This document shows positions 10,944 through 20,062 of a stretch of 64,000 nt of DNA, piece after piece; the stretch's first letter is position 1, and every line of letters starts with the position of its first letter. The stretch lies in the NCBI GenBank assembly GCA_020796225.1, contig CM036755.1, positions 78,935,772-78,999,771 on the forward strand, written 5' to 3'. The DNA is from Arion vulgaris. Its lineage: Eukaryota; Mollusca; Gastropoda; Stylommatophora; Arionidae. The notes below the pieces were generated by a model. It ran no database searches, was not told where the DNA came from, and saw nothing but the letters and a program-made list of their open reading frames with translations. The position numbers and the translations under genes are program-made.

Positions 10944-11330
10944 GTCTCTGTGGCTAAGTGGTTAAGCCCTTGCCTTGTGTGTCTCTGTGGCTAAGTGGTT
11001 AAGCTCTTACCTTGTGTGTCTCTGTGGCTAAGTGGTTAAACTCTTGCCTTGTGTGTCTCTGTGGCTAAGTGGTTAAACTCTTGCCTTGCAAGTGAAAGGT
11101 TGTGGGTTCAAATCCAGAACGCATCGTTCTGTTCACGAGTGCATTTTCCCCCAGAGACTCCTAGGGTTGTTGCCGGAGCTACGGAGTTCGGGCTTTGTGT
11201 AATATTCTCGGCAGACGGCGTGCCATTTCTGCGGAGAAGGACCGAGTCATATGGGATAAAACCCGGTGCAATGAAGTCAATCCGTCGGTTTAAATCTCTT
11301 GAAATTATTATCAAGTTTTATCAAGATATT
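10944..11330 (+). mobile_element. tRNA-derived SINE with quadruplicated head
   Basis: A tRNA-like head at 11,055-11,120 has an A box (TGGCTAAGTGG) and a B box (GGTTCAAATCC) at normal spacing, with an anticodon-arm-like CTTGCCTTGCAAG between them. The first 37 bp of the head, including the A box, is repeated four times in tandem, starting at 10,944, 10,981, 11,018 and 11,055; only the last copy continues into the B box. A body of about 200 bp follows to around 11,330. The body lacks a tRNA acceptor stem, so this is a SINE rather than a functional tRNA gene. The exact 3' end is uncertain. Confidence 0.75.
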
Positions 11331-11399
11331 TTGTTGGTAAGATATGTCGCTTGTTCTTGTGTTATACTTTATGAGATTTATATTCTTGTCTTGTTTCTA

Positions 11400-11610
11400 T
11401 TTCACTATATATATCTCTCTCTCGTACCGTTATACGTTACATAGAGCTTGTCAGTAATTTCTTCATACCGTTCTGTCCTGGACAACTCCTTCAATCTCTT
11501 CCATGAAATTGAGTCCGACATTTCTTGTCTCTCTCCCAGCAACGTTCGTTTCAAGATTTCCATAGGTATTCCTCTCTTTCTGGAACTCTTTGACTCCTGC
11601 TTCACTGCCT
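11400..11610 (-). pseudogene. LINE-B 3'-end fragment
   Basis: The minus strand encodes SRKRGIPMEILKRTLLGE, then a degraded middle, ending TYNGTRER. It aligns with the C-terminus of LINE-B at 35,260-35,420 (SRKRGRPKETLKRTLLRE, then VTYNGTRE read in another frame). Only the last ~65 codons survive. Confidence 0.75.
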
Positions 11611-11860
11611 ATTTTGTTATTCTTTGATCATTTAAGGGAGTCCTCTCTTGAGAAAATGACGAATATCACAACATACTACCACATACAGACTTTGACAAAG
11701 ATTATTACTTTCCGCTTAAGATGCGCAAAGCGATCATGTTGTTATAGTCCGGTGACGTCTTTCGAAGATCAGCGGAAAAGGATAACAAATTAACTTTAAA
11801 AGTAGTTTAGATATAAACTAACACCCTCCCCGTGCGAAGAACGGGTAAACTTCTAGTCAG

Positions 11861-12130
11861 TTATATGAGGACTATCATCATAGCCCTCCGGACACGTCAA
11901 TATGTGTTCGATCTCCGCCTCAACAAATCTAGCAGCGTCTAGCGGCCCAACATGCCAGTTGGATGTTGATTAATCAATCTCTTTGCATATTTCGTACGTT
12001 GTTCTTTTCCGACTGCACCAATATCGACACCCATCTCATTCAATGTGGTCAGCGAGTGGGATTTACAACCCTGTAACTCCTCTGTTCGGTAAGACTCTCT
12101 CAATGCGTTAAGAATGTCATTTCGGTCCAT
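11861..12130 (-). pseudogene. Unrecognised coding-like fragment
   Basis: A minus-strand frame from ATG at 12,130 runs 63 codons, starting MDRNDILNALRESYRTEELQ, to a stop at 11,939. In another frame the same strand continues to about 11,861 with ARFVEAEIEHILTCPEGYDD. The composition (charged, few low-complexity stretches) looks like real protein broken by one frameshift. I do not recognise the family. It may be a remnant of a transposon or a host gene. Nothing around it helps; a LINE-B end lies 250 bp away. Confidence 0.35.
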
Positions 12131-12814
12131 TGCAGCTCCCTATGATAGTGTAGCCAAGTCACACATATACTTATACACACATATTTTGACATCTGCTTGG
12201 AAGACTGAGCACCTATGGGTCTGTCTAGAGTGCTATGATGTCTGTTCCGAAACAAATAACCAATAACTGATTCTTATTTGTATTTATTATTTCTATTTGA
12301 TTTGAAAATTCCAATATCTATCTCAATGTCGTAAAGTGTGTAGGCTATATTTATCAATATAATAGATGACGTACTTCAGCGCTGTTCCAACGGGCGACGG
12401 AAGGTGCCATGGCGCCCGTATCATACATTCATGGCACCCGTGTCGTACATCATGGCGTCCGTGTCGTAAATTCAGGGCGTCCTAACTTCCCTGTCGGCTT
12501 TAACGTGAATCCAATTTCTAGAAAACCATATTTTTCTTGATTTCGTAGCACTCCTATGAACATGATCCTCCATCTTGTTTGTATATTGTATTTCCATTGT
12601 GTACCTATGTACTGTCCCAGGACCGTGCCGTGCTATGATACAGCGAGGCGGTCACATCAGGCGGAACCGTAATGGGGGCGGCATAAGCAGCAAAATCAAT
12701 AATTACAATTAAAGGTTATTTTAAATAAAAAGATTTAAGGGGTGGCATTCAAAGACTTGCATCATACTGAGAAAATATACCGCACGGTCCTGTACTGTCC
12801 CCTAAACACATCCT
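12131..12814. other. Mostly unassigned; one short repeat
   Basis: At 12,395-12,485 there are three imperfect copies of a ~28-bp unit with GGCGCCCGT/GGCACCCGTGTCGTACAT. At 12,750-12,790 a ~35-bp stretch (GACTTGCATCATACTGAGAA) recurs at 58,271-58,310, so it belongs to a dispersed repeat. No gene seen. Confidence 0.5.
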
Positions 12815-13110
12815 TTTTTCTATCTTGTTTTATTATGTAACCATTCTCTACTGTCCCCTAACCATAGTCTTTGTTTTTTCTATATCGTTTTATTATGTAA
12901 CCATTCTCTACTGTCCCCTAACCATAGTCTTTGTTTTTTCTATATCGTTTTATTATGTAACCATTCTCTACTGTCCTCTAACCATAGTCTTTGTTTTTTC
13001 TATATCGTTTTATTATGTAACCATTCTCTACTGTCCTCTAACCATAGTCTTTGTTTTTTCTATATCGTTTTATTATGTAACCATTCTCTACTGTCGTCCT
13101 AACCACAACC
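12815..13110. repeat. 60-bp minisatellite
   Basis: Five copies of a 60-bp unit, exactly in register, with CATTCTCTACTGTCCCCTAA and TTTCTATATCGTTTTATTAT. Copies are almost identical, suggesting recent expansion. Confidence 0.97.
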
Positions 13111-13329
13111 TTTGCATTTTTACTGGATGAAGCGTCGACATCTCATCTATATTAACATTATTATAGTTATTATTATTAGTAGAAGCATTACAATCATAAT
13201 ATGAAGCCCGCACCTGCACAACTATCAGTTAGATGCACCCCAATAAATAGAAATGTTGAGAGCCACTCAGTTATCTTGGATTCTCCGAGAGGTGTTAATT
13301 TTTATTTTTCATGTTTCCTGGCCTACACG

Positions 13330-13870
13330 CTCTGATATCACCACAAGATTCGTCCTTAGGTTGAAAGTGACGTGCCTCGGCTTAAAGAGGCTTTAATCCC
13401 CTTACATAATAGTAATAATAGCTGTTCATAGCTAGCGATGATGACAACAACAGGCTGTGCTGCTGCACCTCTCTGGTCTGTGCGGAAGTAACTGTAGAGT
13501 CCAATCCTAGAACACAATCCCCTACCACAGGTGGGGTGATCAAGGTTAGACATGCGGGTGTTGTGTGTTCTGTCTTTTCACGTATCTCGCTTACTCTGCG
13601 CCTCAACAGTACAACGATTTTCAGCTCTTGTGTTGTTACAGCGCCACATTTGGCGAGCTTACGCCAAGGATTCCCATGACGTAGTGTCTATATCGAAGCA
13701 CTTCAGAGACACCTTAAGAGTGTCTTTAAAGTGTTTTTTCTGTCCACAAACTGAACGTCTGCCCCCTTCAAGTTCGCCATACATCAACTGTTTTGGAATG
13801 CGTTTATCAGACATTCGAACAACGTGACCGGCCCCATTTCATTTGGTCCTTCTGCAACATGTTGTTAACA
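13330..13870 (-). pseudogene. LINE-A 3'-end fragment
   Basis: Minus-strand relative of the LINE at 30,112. Reading leftward from 13,870 it has a degraded MYGELEGG region, KHFKDTLKVSLKCF (about 13,750-13,690) and a damaged finger PTCGRGLCSRIGLYSYFR at about 13,540-13,480. The first finger cysteine is lost to a small deletion and both histidines are changed. It ends in a TATTATTACTATTATG tail near 13,396. A dispersed block shared with 7.1 kb follows at 13,330-13,415. Confidence 0.8.
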
Positions 13871-14044
13871 CTTGGGATCTTTGCTCTTATGAGGACTTCC
13901 GGTATCTGACATTTTGTCTTGCCAGTTTATTTTTAGCATTCTGCATCCCCTACATAACAAAGAAAATAAATACATCAACTCTCATATTTAGTAGAAAACT
14001 CTATATTTCATGATATTTACTGAATCAAACAATTATTCAATACA
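13871..14044. other. Spacer, nothing recognised
   Basis: Short AT-rich spacer between the LINE-A fragment and the 29/33-bp array. Confidence 0.5.
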
Positions 14045-14440
14045 GATTATATTTATGTTAAACTTGTCCAAATAGAAGATTATATTTACGTTAAACTTGT
14101 CCAAATAGAAGATTATATTTATGTTAAACTTGTCCAAATAGAAGATTATATTTACGTTAAACTTGTCCAAATAGAAGATTATATTTACGTTAAACTTGTC
14201 CAAATAGAAGATTATATTTACGTTAAACTTGTCCAAATAGATTATATTTATGTTAAACTTGTCCAAATAGAAGATTATATTTATGTTAAACTTGTCCAAA
14301 TAGAAGATTATATTTATGTTAAACTTGTCCAAATAGATTATATTTATGTTAAACTTGTCCAAATAGAAGATTATATTTATGTTAAACTTGTCCAATTTAT
14401 GTTAAACTTGTCCAATTTATGTTAAACTTGTCCAAATAGA
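14045..14440. repeat. 29/33-bp minisatellite
   Basis: About thirteen copies with TATGTTAAACTTGTCCAAAT; some units lack 4 bp and the last ones are shortened to 19 bp. The array lies in what would be the last intron of the putative gene whose exon starts at 14,480. Confidence 0.96.
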
Positions 14441-14479
14441 AAAAGTCAACTTGTTATTTCATCTTTTTTTTATTTCCAG

Positions 14480-14662
14480 TACAAAAAGTGGTGCATCTAT
14501 TTGGACAAAGGTGTCGTGCCAGATGACCTTAAAGAGAAGGTGACCTCTAAATCTTCTTTATATTCTACGTCACAGTCCTCTACCTGTTCGATGGAGATGC
14601 ATGATTTCTCGAATGATGCATTCGGGCGCGATGTCCCAGACTCGCACAAGGAAGACACTTAA
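14480..14662 (+). CDS. Putative terminal exon of a host gene
   Basis: A T-rich tract with TTTTTTTTATTTCCAG ends at 14,479, a strong 3' splice site. From 14,480 a frame stays open for 60 codons to TAA at 14,660-14,662. It begins YKKWCIYLDKGVVPDDLKEK and ends HDFSNDAFGRDVPDSHKEDT. The peptide has balanced composition and no repeat character, unlike nearly every other open frame here. An aromatic/basic start followed by a polar, Ser/Asp-rich tail would fit the cytoplasmic C-terminus of a multi-pass membrane protein such as a transporter, but that is a guess and I do not recognise the family. Upstream exons are not in view; the 396-bp array just upstream would be intronic. No clear poly(A) signal follows closely. 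Confidence 0.5.
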   Translation, partial: YKKWCIYLDKGVVPDDLKEKVTSKSSLYSTSQSSTCSMEMHDFSNDAFGRDVPDSHKEDT

Positions 14663-14881
14663 GTTTGTGTCTAAAATGCCCCCTACGATGGATTTTGCAC
14701 ATCGTACAGTCACATACTTGGGCGGTATTGAATTATCTTGTACACGTCATAGCCTACCAAACAGGATGTTTACAGATTTCATCAACATGGTGGAAGGAGG
14801 GACACGGATACACTTTTGATCTTAAGACTCGGATCCGAATATGTCTTTATCATGTCATTCATTTGATGTTTATATTTCAGA
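14663..14881 (+). other. Possible 3' UTR of the putative gene
   Basis: Non-repetitive sequence directly after the TAA. If the exon is real this would be 3' untranslated sequence. No AATAAA found here. Confidence 0.3.
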
Positions 14882-15012
14882 AGCTAACATACTGATGTTG
14901 CTATGCTAACATACTGATGTTGCTATGCTAACATCCTGATGTTGTTATGCTAACATACTGATGTTGCTATGCTAACATCCTGATGTTACTATGCTAACAT
15001 ACTAATGTTGCT
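14882..15012. repeat. 22-bp minisatellite
   Basis: Six copies of GCTAACATACTGATGTTGCT plus AT, with a few C/A and T/C changes. Confidence 0.95.
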
Positions 15013-15154
15013 AGTTTCCCATCTAGTGTGTTTATATCAGTGTATATGGAATCTATGTTGGCGAATAGATACAACAAAGCACTCCTTGCTGGCTGTATTT
15101 TAGGATGAAGAAAGCATACAGAGCAACAGGAAGTAACACTTCTGTACATAATCT

Positions 15155-15310
15155 AGCTATGGTTAAACGTTGTCAACTCGTATGGTTTGAGGTATTTAAA
15201 CAAACAGGACTCCCTCTCAAAAGCAGTTCTTGAGGAAACAGTCGAGGGTAGTAGGAGAAGAGGAAGATAAATGAAAGCATGGCTGTTAATATCAAGGATT
15301 GAGAACATAA
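15155..15310 (+). pseudogene. LINE C-terminal fragment
   Basis: The plus strand reads VKRCQLVWFEVFKQTGLPL and, after a frameshift, LEETVEGSRRRGR, a stop, then MKAWLLISRIEN. This is the RRQLRWFGHV / LQGTVEGGRRRGRQRKSW order of LINE C-termini. Short, with one frameshift and one stop; not clearly the same family as LINE-A, B or C. Confidence 0.7.
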
Positions 15311-15324
15311 AATTAAGAAACATG

Positions 15325-15558
15325 AAACATTGGCAGTTAAAAATTGAGAAGAGCAGTGTGGCAAAATTCATTAGCAAGATTTTTTACTATCTTTTAAACT
15401 AGTTGACCCTCGGCGGTGCTACGAAGTTCGTGCACTGCTGCTGCGATCTTCTTGCATAAGAAAGATATCGGAGTACACATGGCTATTCACCGAAGCGCAA
15501 TGATGATGGTTCTATCAATTAATCAATTAATCAATCAATCAATCAATCAACCAATCAA
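15325..15558 (+). mobile_element. Element D, 3' part
   Basis: Begins TGGCAGTTAAAAATTGAGAA and ends in (AATC)n after AATGATGATGGTTCTATCA. Shares this whole tail with 23,956-24,200 and 43,640-43,905. The 5' half seen at 43.5 kb is missing here; instead a LINE fragment abuts it. Confidence 0.75.
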
Positions 15559-15644
15559 GGAATGATCAGGAAATGATTTGTTCACATTCATCCGCCTCGC
15601 AAAGGAAAACGATCTTCACATGGAAATTTGTGTTATCTGGACTA

Positions 15645-15800
15645 TGAAAGAGTTCCAAAGTTTGTGTTGGTGATTCCATCGGCTGCAGAGACGGGACATC
15701 TGAACTATGAGAGAGTTCTGAAGTTTGTGTTGGTGATTCCATCGGCTGCAGAGACGGGACATCTGGCCTATGAAAGAGTTCCAAAGTTTGTGTTGAAGTT
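15645..15800. repeat. 63-bp tandem repeat
   Basis: Two and a half copies of a 63-bp unit with GATTCCATCGGCTGCAGAGA and CGGGACATCTG. Its last partial copy runs straight into the hammerhead-like motif. A ~33-bp part recurs, in inverse orientation, at 54,228-54,262. Confidence 0.9.
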
Positions 15801-15802
15801 TT

Positions 15803-15834
15803 GACGAGTTTCGACCAAAAGACCTCTATCAAGC
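15803..15834 (-). ncRNA. Hammerhead-like motif 3 (candidate)
   Basis: Minus strand: CTTGATAGA, stem GGTC/GGTC with loop TTTT, GAAAC, TC, GTC. Same layout as motifs 1 and 2, with another stem II sequence that still pairs. It lies on the same strand as, and downstream of, a Penelope-like reverse-transcriptase remnant, where such ribozyme motifs are known to sit. Stem III would be only 2 bp and stem I is not evident. Confidence 0.4.
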
Positions 15835-16239
15835 AAAGAGAACACCAAAAGTGATCACTTCTAACACGGCATAGAACATACAAAATCATACAATAAATTC
15901 ATAACTGGCCTAAAATGAAAATATATGATATACGTATATAAGATATACTAAAAACGAATAACGAAATAAATACAAAAAACTAGAAGTGGAAAAAAGAAGA
16001 TAAACAAAACAAAATCAAATATCTACCTAACATATATCCCACCTCATAAAAATCACTAGATAGCTACAGAAACCACAACCAGGAAAATTCATAGCTTGCC
16101 ACCTGAGGCAGGACACCGCAATGAGGGACTCATGGCAAGAAAATGGGGAGATAGTGGAGAGATCTGGAAAAGATCGCCTAGGATAGGCGGATTTGGAAAG
16201 CCTTGGTTGCGGACCTATGCCTACCTAGGGGCGAAGGGT
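15835..16239 (-). other. Probable Penelope-like 3' non-coding sequence
   Basis: AT-rich non-coding sequence between motif 3 and the RT-like fragment. Assigned to the element only because of position and strand; no coding signal, and no GIY-YIG endonuclease was recognised. Confidence 0.3.
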
Positions 16240-16485
16240 GAAGAAGACGAATACATAAGATGTATACATTGAACATATACACATATAGGATATGGAGCAT
16301 GCGAAGAGAAAGTATTCAGAAGGATAGGAATAGGCATATTACTGCCTTCCGTTCTTTGCAATATTAACGTTGAGCCATATTGTTTGAGCTGTTCTAGAAA
16401 GTGTATCAATTGTTGATTAAACATCCTCGTATCGTCGGCTGACCAGAAGACCAATATCGTCCACATTATACAAATCTTCCATTTT
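16240..16485 (-). pseudogene. Penelope-like reverse transcriptase fragment (tentative)
   Basis: The minus strand carries NVDDIGLLVS in one frame and, in the adjacent one, FNQQLIHFLEQLKQYGSTL followed by EGSNMPIPIL. This resembles the Penelope-like RT core: YVDD catalytic box, then an FLEHLN-type helix and a LPFLDV-type strand. At least one frameshift and a stop are present. Only ~80 codons are left. The hammerhead-like motif downstream on the same strand supports the call. An unrelated RT is the alternative. Confidence 0.45.
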
Positions 16486-16814
16486 ATCTATCTATTCTCT
16501 AGTCCTGTTTGCCTTTCAGCATCAGATCGAAAAAGGAGACACCTGGAGCGAGCCTCTCCATGCACCTTGTCTTTCTTTCTCTTCTCCAATCCTGATTTGC
16601 CTCACAGCTTCAGAGGAAGAAGAGTTTTCTAGCACGGGCTTTTGTGTGTGCTTCATAAATAGTGTCTTTCGTCGCCTCTGTTATCTCTGAGGTCACCTTT
16701 TGCGTGGCCGGTCTTTTGCTTTGTATAAACTGTTTCGGAGCAACATTGCTCTCTGTGGTGCACTGCCTGTTGGTAATCTACTTATGTGACCGAACTATTT
16801 AATTTTGTTTTTTC

Positions 16815-17050
16815 TTGATAAAGTTCTGTACTGATATTGTACTCACTTTTTTCTTGATATAGTTCTGTACTGATGTTGTACTCACTTTATTTCTTGATAT
16901 AGTTCTGTACTGATGTTGTACCCACTTTTTCTTTGATATAGTTCTGTACTGATGTTGTACCCACTTTTTTCTTGATATAGTTCTGTACTGATGTTGTACT
17001 CACTTTTTTCTTGATATAGTTATGTACTGATGTTGTACTCACTTTATTTC
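16815..17050. repeat. 39/40-bp minisatellite inside LINE-C
   Basis: About six copies of TTCTGTACTGATGTTGTACT followed by CACTTTTTTCTTGATATAG. Minus-strand translation (STTSVQNYIKK) matches LINE-C codons at 23,690-23,730. Confidence 0.95.
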
Positions 17051-17082
17051 TGATGTCTTCATTTCTAGATCTGTCTCTTCTT

Positions 17083-17590
17083 GTTACTCCCAGCATTCTT
17101 CGTAGACACTTCATCTCTGTTGTGACTAATTTTCTTCTTGTTACTCCCAGCATTCTTCGTAGACACTTCATCTCTGTTGTGACTAGTTTTCTTCTTGTTA
17201 CTCCCAGCATTCTTCGTAGACACTTCATCTCTGTTGTGACTAATTTTCTTCTTGTTACTCCCAGCATTCTTCGTAGACACTTCATCTCTGTTGTGACTAA
17301 TTCTCTTCTTGTTACTCCCAGCATTCTTCGTAGACACTTCATCTCTGTTGTGACTAATTCTCTTCTTGTTACTCCCAGCATTCTTCGTAGACACTTCATC
17401 TCTGTTGTGACTAGTTTTCTTCTTGTTACTCCCAGCATTCTTCGTAGACACTTCATCTCTGTTGTGACTAGTTTTCTTCTTGTTACTCCCAGCATTCTTC
17501 GTAGAAACTTCATCTCTGTTGTGACTAGTTTTCTTCTTGTTACTCCCAGCATTCTTCGTAGAAACTTCATCTCTGTTGTGACTAGTTTTC
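17083..17590. repeat. 57-bp minisatellite inside LINE-C
   Basis: Nine near-identical copies of a 57-bp unit with CATTCTTCGTAGACACTTCA. Minus-strand translation KLVTTEMKCLRRMLGVTRR matches KLATTEMKCLRRMLGVTRR of the LINE-C copy at 23,598-23,654. Confidence 0.97.
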
Positions 17591-17600
17591 TTCTGTCATT

Positions 17601-18116
17601 TAATGTCAGTGTCCAGGTACTTAGGTAATCTTCCAGTACTAAGGTAATTGTCTATCAACTGCTTCTGCTGTTATCTTAGATGGTCTCTCTCTCATCAGCA
17701 ACCAGTCAATGGCAAGGTTAAACAAAAATGGTAAAATAATACATGAAGATTCTCTTTATCTTGAACATTTAGAGACCAGTCTAGTGTATAGTAGAACGCG
17801 ATATGACGAGCAGCCGGTCTAGTGGCGGGGTATATGCACAGTGAACCCCTACATGGGCTGGTGTATTGTTGAGTAGCACACTGAACCCTCTCGTCGTATA
17901 GTCCAAGCCTGGTTCCTGTCCAGGAGGTGGGGGAAGGGGGTGAGTAGAAAACCCACAGACAACCTCGTTTTTTCAATATTAAGTACACTACATGCTATTT
18001 GAACTAGAGGGAGGGAGAGAGAGAGCGAGAGAAAGAGAATATTGAAGAAGAATAAGTAGCCTGCATCCACTTTTTAAAAAGGAGTGCCTCAGTAAACAAA
18101 ATATGTGTTGAACACT
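17601..18116. other. Unassigned spacer
   Basis: The first ~100 bp probably continue LINE-C upstream of the array (minus strand), badly decayed. The rest has a GA-rich tract at 18,010-18,045 and no recognised feature. Confidence 0.4.
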
Positions 18117-18690
18117 TTACACAGGATGATGTTGTCTATTCCCAGGTGGAAGATGGAATTGGCTGTCCACTCTTGCCGTTAAGAGTAGGGGTGGGAGCTT
18201 TAATTTGTGTTCTCGGGCCAGATGATTCGCCCTTGTTGTGTTATATCCGTGTTTATATAGTGTGGTCTTGATATTGTCTATCCATCTTTTTCTTGGTCTT
18301 CCCTTCGCTCTAGTACCTGATCTCTTTTTGTTGTATGCTGTTATTGGTGGTTGATTGTATTTCATTCTCAATAAATGTCCAAACCAATGCATTTGTTGTC
18401 TTTCATTGTATTATGTGCATGAGGTTATGCCCACTCTGTTTCTGATGTCCTCATTTCATAATCTATCTTTCCTGGTGACCCCACTGCCTTCCTCAAGCAT
18501 TTCATTTCACACATGGTGAGCTTTCTGTGGTGTGTTGCTGTCAGAGACCAAGTTTGGCATTGGTAACAAAGTATTGGTAGGAAAATACTTTGTATCATCT
18601 GTTTTTTCACTTTCATCTTGATCTTTGGGTTTTGTAGTAATGCTGCCAGCTTTTAGGTCACCGTATTTGCTTTTTGGCATCTTGTCTCTA
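18117..18690 (-). pseudogene. LINE fragment related to LINE-C
   Basis: Two minus-strand pieces in different frames. The piece at 18,616-18,425 reads QSIFLPILCYQCQTWSLTAT then CEMKCLRKAVGS, aligning with IFLPTLCYQCQTWSLTTN at 23,533. The piece at 18,392-18,117 reads MHWFGHLLRM and GRPRKRWIDNIKTTL. Together they span the LINE C-terminal connection and tail. A stop and a frameshift separate them. Confidence 0.85.
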
Positions 18691-19009
18691 TTCCTCTATC
18701 GAGTTTTCCATCCACTGTGAAAACAGGATGCATGCGTTAAAAAAAAATAGAATGAGTAACTTTATATTTATATTATTGTTAAAATTAAAGTTGAATATTA
18801 GGCTTGTACAAAAATCAAATGCCTGAGATTTAATTACACGTTGGAACTAGAGATCAGGGTCCAAATATACAAGCAAAAAAAGCTTATCATATGTGTTTGT
18901 GCAAACACTGTTTGATCGAATCTGACCTGGTTATTATATGTTCAACAATCGACACAGTTTATGAAAGACGGGTCTTAGTGTAGCTCTTTTTTTCGGAGAA
19001 CTGGCCAGT

Positions 19010-20020
19010 TGTGTTTTTAAAAACGCTGGTCTGTAGAGCTAGGCAATGGTTGTCGTGAAATATAAGGGTTTGTGGTTCGAGTCACAGCTAACTCTAGATA
19101 ACTAGGCCAGACAACTGACAGGTGAATCCCTGACCTAGATCAGAGAAGAGAGCTGAAAATATAGATGTTTGATAGAGCACTGCAAGCTTTTTATTTGTAA
19201 TTTTACCCAATTCTGTGAATCTATGGTTATTTATTGTTGAAAAATATTTATAATATTGATATTCCTTATTGTTAAACTTAATTTGTTGCATAATATAACT
19301 TTGACTTAACATTTTGTGTTGATTTTTAAATGAATTCATCTATATACAACAATACTGGAATACGAGATCACGTGGTGTAGTTGTGGTCTGATCTCCCATA
19401 GTTCTTACCTGAGTCCGAAGGCCCATAAGTTTATAGTTGGCTCTGTTCGAGTCCTATGTTTGGTAATTAGTATTTTCCCGGAAGTCACTAATACATGTTC
19501 ATTTTCTATTTATTGGTTATGATCATTGGCTTCGTCGCTTCCCCACGGGTTCTTAAAACTCTATATTTTCTTGAAATGTGATCATGGAAGTCGTTCTTTG
19601 TACTATAACCACATGCAGATTGCTAAGTGTGGTCAACGAGTAGCATTTCTAGAGCGCCTACTGCTATAACCGAGGTAGTACTGCAGCGGCCATCAATAGA
19701 CTGTACCTGGGTAAGAGTTTCTGAAACCATAGACCGTGGGCTCCGATGACATACGGTCGGCGGGCTCAGGTGAAAATTCTAGGAAATAAGACCACAACCG
19801 TCGCGGGACCTCGCATTTCAGTATTATTGTATATAGACGAATTCATTTTAAAATCAACACAACATACTAAACCAAGGTTATATTATGTAACAAGTAAAGT
19901 TTAACAATAAGGAATATCAGTATTATCATTTTTCATCAATAAATAACCATAGACTCATACATTAGAGAAAACCTTACAGTGTTCTATCAAACATATAGAA
20001 AAACCAGCCCCCATTACACA
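19010..20020. mobile_element. Element G pair forming a large inverted repeat
   Basis: The left arm (about 19,080-19,400) contains ACCCAATTCTGTGAATCTAT, CTTATTGTTAAACTTAA and ATGAATTCATCTATATACAA. The right arm (about 19,785-20,015) carries the same blocks in reverse order and complement (AGACGAATTCATTTTAAAAT, AGTTTAACAATAAGGAATAT, AATAACCATAGACTCATA). The spacer of ~385 bp contains tRNA-like stretches with TTCGAGTCC. A single direct copy lies at 45,850-46,370. A B-box-like GGTTCGAGTCA at 19,075 suggests a tRNA-derived origin. Confidence 0.7.
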
Positions 20021-20062
20021 GGATATTTGGTTTTCCCGTCTGAGCTGGTCTGTCTTATGTTG

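Larger units (their letters stand above)
16486..17600 (-). pseudogene. LINE-C C-terminus expanded by two arrays
   Basis: Minus-strand LINE-C remnant, equivalent to 23,580-23,955 of the plus-strand copy. Reading leftward: MKCLRRMLGVTRR multiplied in a 57-bp array, a single DRSRNEDIRN segment at ~17,055-17,085, STTSVQNYIKK multiplied in a 39-bp array, then the C-terminus and 3' end down to ~16,560. Both units are essentially multiples of three, so a 227-codon frame (17,570-16,887) crosses both arrays. Codons beyond the arrays are broken. The open frame is a consequence of unit length, not evidence of a working protein. Confidence 0.85.

Noticed and set aside
11055..11125. Functional tRNA gene.
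   Set aside because: A and B boxes are good but the acceptor stem does not close and the sequence continues as a SINE body.
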